Assembly (NCBI GenBank): GCA_028554755.1
Contig: JAPTOF010000012.1
Span: forward strand, 514,501 to 578,500
Direction: 5' to 3'
Length of the DNA stretch: 64,000 bases
From: Cordia subcordata
Taxonomy: Eukaryota; Streptophyta; Magnoliopsida; Boraginales; Cordiaceae
A program made the translations under genes and the position numbers. Below the pieces are notes generated by a model. The model was not told the DNA's origin. It saw only the letters and a program-made list of their open reading frames with translations, and searched no databases. How positions within the stretch are numbered: the first letter of the stretch is position 1; every line of letters begins with the position of its first letter. Positions 59,922 to 64,000 of the stretch are shown here, one piece after another.

Positions 59922-61061
59922 CAAATTGTATCTCTCTAGTAACCTTACAACGTTTCCACTCCATCCCTACTTCAGATGTGTAAGTCACTTTTGCATGATT
60001 GAAGTCTTGTAATCTTTTCTCATACTTGAGAAAAGCTATTTCACAATGCCTACCTTGGATGTGAAAGTTGCTTGCAACTGACAAAACTCTCCCCACCAAA
60101 TCTACTATAGAAACTGCTTCCCTCCACACCATAATGGATAGTTAGGACAAACACCTTTTGACACACGCACCCCCCGGGCGCCCCGGGGGGGGGGGGGGGA
60201 CACAGAGAGAGAGGGTAAAAAGAAAAAGAGCAAACACTAAAAGTACCATCCACAAGCTAGTTGTAGTGAAATTTCATACAAAAGCCTGTAAATCACAGAC
60301 CATTACAGTCACATCTTACGGGGGTTATTAAAAATCTAGCGAATAAGAACTTTTTAAGTCAAGAGCAAGTCTTGTGACGGGGCGGGCCTGTTTGTAAAAC
60401 TTAGCACATGTTAGCATCGCATGCAGTCACTGGTTTTAAGAAAAACCTTGGAATGTGTCAGCAGAAGCTTATAATTTCACTTCTCTCCTGAAGATATCAG
60501 AAATCGCCTGGAGAGCGAAAATATTACGATCTAAACAAGAATATTTAAAGAACAAAGCATGGAACAATAAGATAGGAAACAACATTGATGTATTTAGTAT
60601 ATCTGGGTACATATTTTCATAGAGCCTGGGAACAAGGAGCTAGCATATCTAATATTGTGCTTTCTTTTCTCCTTTCAATCTTCCCTTGACATTGCAATTT
60701 TACAGAAAGCACAAGACTACCCTAATACAACCACCTTGCCTTCAGGGGGACAAAAGAAACAAAAGAGCATTTCAGAAAATATGTCCCTTTTGCGATTTTG
60801 CTACAGGCTCTAATATCCCCCCCCCCCCCCCCTCAACATCTACCCTTCAAAAAGGGAAAGAACAAAAGATGATGCAGGCACAAAGCTCCTCAGTTTCAAC
60901 CAAGGCTCGGGAACACTACCCACTGAGAAGATGAGGTACAAGGTGAATACGGAAGCTAGAACCAATAGACTACAGTGACTACAACTCAACAACATTCTAG
61001 ACAAAAACAAAGGAGAAAAAGAAGAAAAAACCCGGATGCCTAAAGGAGTCTATAGACCTAG
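59922..61061 (-). other. Intergenic and 3' UTR of the ARID-HMG gene
   Basis: This holds a GC-only patch with a long G run (about 60171-60199), a poly-C run at about 60816-60832, and, nearest 61061, the probable 3' UTR of the minus-strand gene. No other gene is seen. Confidence 0.4.
60171..60199. repeat. GC palindrome with poly-G run
   Basis: CCCCCCGGG, GCGCC, then CCGGGGGG followed by a G run: a self-complementary, G-quadruplex-capable patch that is abrupt in its AT-rich surroundings. The run length may be unreliable in assembly. Confidence 0.7.
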
Positions 61062-63382
61062 TTAATGATGGGAAGACTTGTACTGCAACATCTCCGTCTT
61101 GTATCTCTCCTTATCTCTCAAACCTCTCTCCTGATAAACCTGGATCAGAGCACCAAAAATAAACAATGAGCTGAGAATATTTAAGTCCTATCTTCCCACA
61201 AGGTTCGTGAATTTTTTGAGGCTTTTCAAATGCAAATCTATGAGGTTTTAACATCATTTCACAACAGCACAGTATACATAGATATGGATGATTGGTTTCT
61301 CAATAAATTCAATGGGCATTAAGTAAAATCTATAATACTTCCATCTGTGACCCTAAAGGTGAAGAAGAGAGCAAGAGAAAAATCAGCAGAGGAAAAACTA
61401 AACTGGCCAAGGTTCCTAAGATACCTGCTTTTCAGCTTCTGACAGCCTACTCCAAAGAACTCCAATCTTCTTGCTAATAGATTTCTCTTGGCCTTGGTAT
61501 GATGGCTTCAGCCTAGCATAATGCTCAGCGAAAAAGAAATTATAACCACTGCTGTTACGTTTGGGTCGAGATGGATCTATTAATTTGTGCTTTCTCTTTC
61601 TCCCTTTAGCAGATGAAGTTGAAAGCTTTGAAGTTTGAGACAAGTTTGGCTCTGTAGGTGTATGATATAGGACACCCCTCAACTTCTCAGAACCCAGGTT
61701 TACGGTAATTAGATAACCATAGTCAAACTTTGCATCGATGGTTCCAGTTACCGAACTGCCATCCTCCAGGTCAGAAGTCCCTGCATATCAAATGACCAGT
61801 AAAATCTTATGACAATTGCCCATGATTCACAAATCTAAACTACTTCCTACGCATATTATCATGCAAGAGGAAGAGAACGGAAACCTAAGTATAGAATGTT
61901 AGCACACAAAGAAACCCCACTTTTTGAACAAGTATATCAAATTGTCAACAAAAGTTCTTTCAATAAGATTCACCATTTAGGTTAAGAGCATCATCAGTGT
62001 CATACATAATGACATAAATATTCCCAAATTTTATAGCAAAGAGCAAATTCATAACAATCTCAGCAATAGAAACTGCTAGTAGGATCTCAACGTTCAAGAA
62101 GAGAAGTGACTGCAGTGGTTTAGTTGAAACTTCAATAGCCTCCCACATAGATAATCTTCTCTTGTCGCCATGTAAATCTTATCAAAATTGTACCACTTGC
62201 AACATGAAATCACCAAAATTTAAGTGTCTATCTCATACTTGAAAGTCGAAGAAGATTCCAGAAACATTACTCTCAGACAAATAATTAATTTAATCCCACT
62301 GTATCCTCACTAACCTAAATGTTGTTTAATTGTGGCGCCATTCTCAGGAGTTTGAGCTGCTGACCCATTAATAATTTTGTTAGTGGAATCTGTGCAGCAA
62401 AACAAAAGAGCCTTTTCCGTAACTTTAAGGATTAAATTAAAGCAACATCAACAAGAGAACAAAGTTTGAAATTAAAGTACCAGCTGGCGACACAGAAGAA
62501 GCTTCTTTCCTGAAGTAATAGACCTGCTCAAAGTGATAAAGCAACGACAGATAATACTTCCTTAAGACAAATGATGCACTGGTTATAGAAGATGGAAACT
62601 TGAAGGCCGCAGTCACTTCCTTCCATTTGCGATCTCTTATCACCTGAGACAATTCATGATAATTCACAAAATCAAGAAAAGAATTGCAAATGACAGAGAC
62701 AATTCAGAAATATGTGCGACAACTTCAAACCATAATGTAACACATATAAACATAGGTGGTCACAACTTGAATAAGAAAATAAGGTGGGAAGTACATCCAC
62801 TGGATCGCAATTGTCTATATAAAAGTATATCTTCGAGACTGCGTGACAATTTGGCAAAGCAATCACTACATTGTATCAAATTCAGTCACTACCTCATATC
62901 ACAACTATATCTGTTTGGAGCAGGCCCTTCCCCAATAACCCTACTTAGTCCATTCGTACCACGATATAGGGAATAGCAATATGCAAAAGCTAGTCTAATT
63001 CTCACATAGCATTTGACCGGAGGATAATCACAGTCTGACACACGTGTAACCCACTAGCTTACACCCAGAAAAAGGGGTGAACCAGTTGAGTAAAAAATAC
63101 TATACTCATCTATACCAGAATCAATGAGTTTTTAGTAAACTATCCTTTCACATTTGACAGTTTGCTTTCCTCATTAAGATAAGAGTTCTCCTTACAAAAT
63201 GTAAAGTTCAAAATGAAGAATGCATGAACTGACTACCAGAAATTAAAGAAAGGTTAAATTCTGCTGATTTAAGTTGCTAATCCAGAAAGAAAATAAAGCA
63301 CACCTTTTCAATCCCACCTCGAGATGTGACCTCCACAAAGAGATGGTGCAGATCTAATGCTTTTCCTCCTACAGTCGGAATT
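61062..63382 (-). CDS. HMGB15: ARID-HMG box protein (HMGB9/HMGB15-like), 3' part
   Basis: The exons seen, in transcript order, are 63382-63304, 62643-62481, 62389-62315, 61780-61425 and 61139-61062. All have GT-AG borders and matching phases, and the first visible base completes a codon begun upstream. About 250 codons are covered. The order is: rear part of an ARID DNA-binding domain (PTVGGKALDLHHLFVEVTSR, RDRKWKEV, LRKYYLSLLYHFEQVYYF); a linker with VTGTIDAKFDYGYL; an NLS-like KGRKRKHK; an HMG box (RPKRNSSGYNFFFAEHY, LSEAEKQVYQERGLRDKERY); and a short tail. This ARID-plus-HMG pairing is plant-specific and binds AT-rich DNA in the nucleus. Arabidopsis HMGB15 acts in pollen. The first ARID exon(s) and the start lie beyond 64000. 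HMGB9 is equally possible. Confidence 0.88.
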
Positions 63383-64000
63383 CTGCACAAAGTATTGAGT
63401 CAGGGAAAGCTACCCAAGAAGGGGCGCAGGCAATTATCTCAATTTCATTTACTACGATCTTTTCCGCTGGTGTCTGAGTGATTTCACATTTCACAGCACA
63501 AAACAAGTACAGAAGACCAGCATGGTGCCATGGTTAAAACATATAAAACTATATAAAACAGAGGTAAGCGTGTTACAAACTCACAAACAGTTATTTCTCC
63601 ATTATCATCATTATTTTGTCATCTCTGTAACACATTCCTAGAAGACATAACTCTATAAAGGTCAAAATTCAGTACAGGTTAACAAGTCAAACTGCTGCCA
63701 ATTTGCCATCAGCTACATGGCTCATGCCCAAAACACAATTTTGTACATATGCTCAATAATTGTCTCTCTTTCAATTATCGCACCCCTTGTTTACCTTGAG
63801 CCGTCATTGTATCTTGTTTCTATCCCACTTTTCTGACTTTTGTCAAATCCTCACATCCAATAGTTACAAGAATACATTATAACTTCATTTGGTACTTCCA
63901 CAGTAACCAATCAACAAACTTTGAAAAAATATCTTGAAATAGCTAAAGAGAGGGGGGGGGGGTGTTGTTTCAGCTCGAACCATTTTCGAGAACATATAAA
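63383..64000 (-). other. Intron of the ARID-HMG gene running off the window
   Basis: No further exon of the minus-strand gene could be recognised between 63383 and the window end. The stretch is most simply its intron. A poly-G run lies at about 63952-63961. Confidence 0.5.

Noticed and set aside
1..64000. CRISPR arrays, operons, plastid or mitochondrial insertions
   Set aside because: Nothing bacterial or organellar was recognised. The tandem arrays lack a repeat-spacer structure, and genes are separately promoted with introns.

Overview
The window is nuclear DNA from a flowering plant, most likely a eudicot. The base composition is AT-rich, the introns are short GT-AG introns, and the intergenic space holds microsatellites, MITE-like inverted repeats, tRNA-derived SINEs and a solo LTR. 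All recognisable proteins belong to plant families. I cannot name the species.

Layout: an intronless BRI1-like brassinosteroid receptor kinase (BRL1/BRL3 type, 1929-5618, +); a group I WRKY factor of the WRKY2 type in five coding exons (14072-17386, +); a homologue of the uncharacterised protein At4g26450 in four coding exons (20235-23757, +); a HAPLESS 8-like protein with a UBZ4 zinc finger (35613-39537, +) whose 5' part (34178-35612) is decayed; a WPP-domain-interacting protein (WIP), the plant KASH protein of the nuclear envelope (44325-46894, +); a four-finger C2H2 repressor with a DLN-type EAR motif (49235-50794, -); and the 3' part of an ARID-HMG box protein of the HMGB9/HMGB15 type, cut by the right edge (61062-63382, -).

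The run WRKY2 - At4g26450-like - HAP8-like - WIP - C2H2 finger recalls two Arabidopsis segments as I remember them: At5g56200 to At5g56270 (C2H2 finger, WIP2, HAP8, WRKY2) and At4g26440 to At4g26455 (WRKY34, At4g26450, WIP1). It therefore looks like an ancient conserved gene neighbourhood. The genes do not form one pathway. They cover hormone perception, transcription, nuclear-envelope anchoring and chromatin architecture.

The most unusual parts are: the HAP8-like gene, whose first coding exons are wrecked by stops and frame changes while about 3.5 kb downstream stays open; a 228-bp tandem triplication in that gene's leader; a SINE in its intron; an apparent GC-AG intron in the At4g26450-like gene, with a candidate spliced upstream ORF running into its start; a WIP leader whose upstream ORF stop overlaps the main start (TGATG); and a complete solo LTR (57130-58408) with TG..CA ends and a TAATT target duplication, nested inside an older hAT-like element.

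The large spaces (5.6-12.7, 25-32, 39.5-43.8, 46.9-49.2 and 51.5-61.0 kb) show no convincing genes, only repeats and transposon relics. Gene starts were set at real ATG codons. Exon joins were deduced from splice consensus, phase and remembered family sequence, without transcript data.
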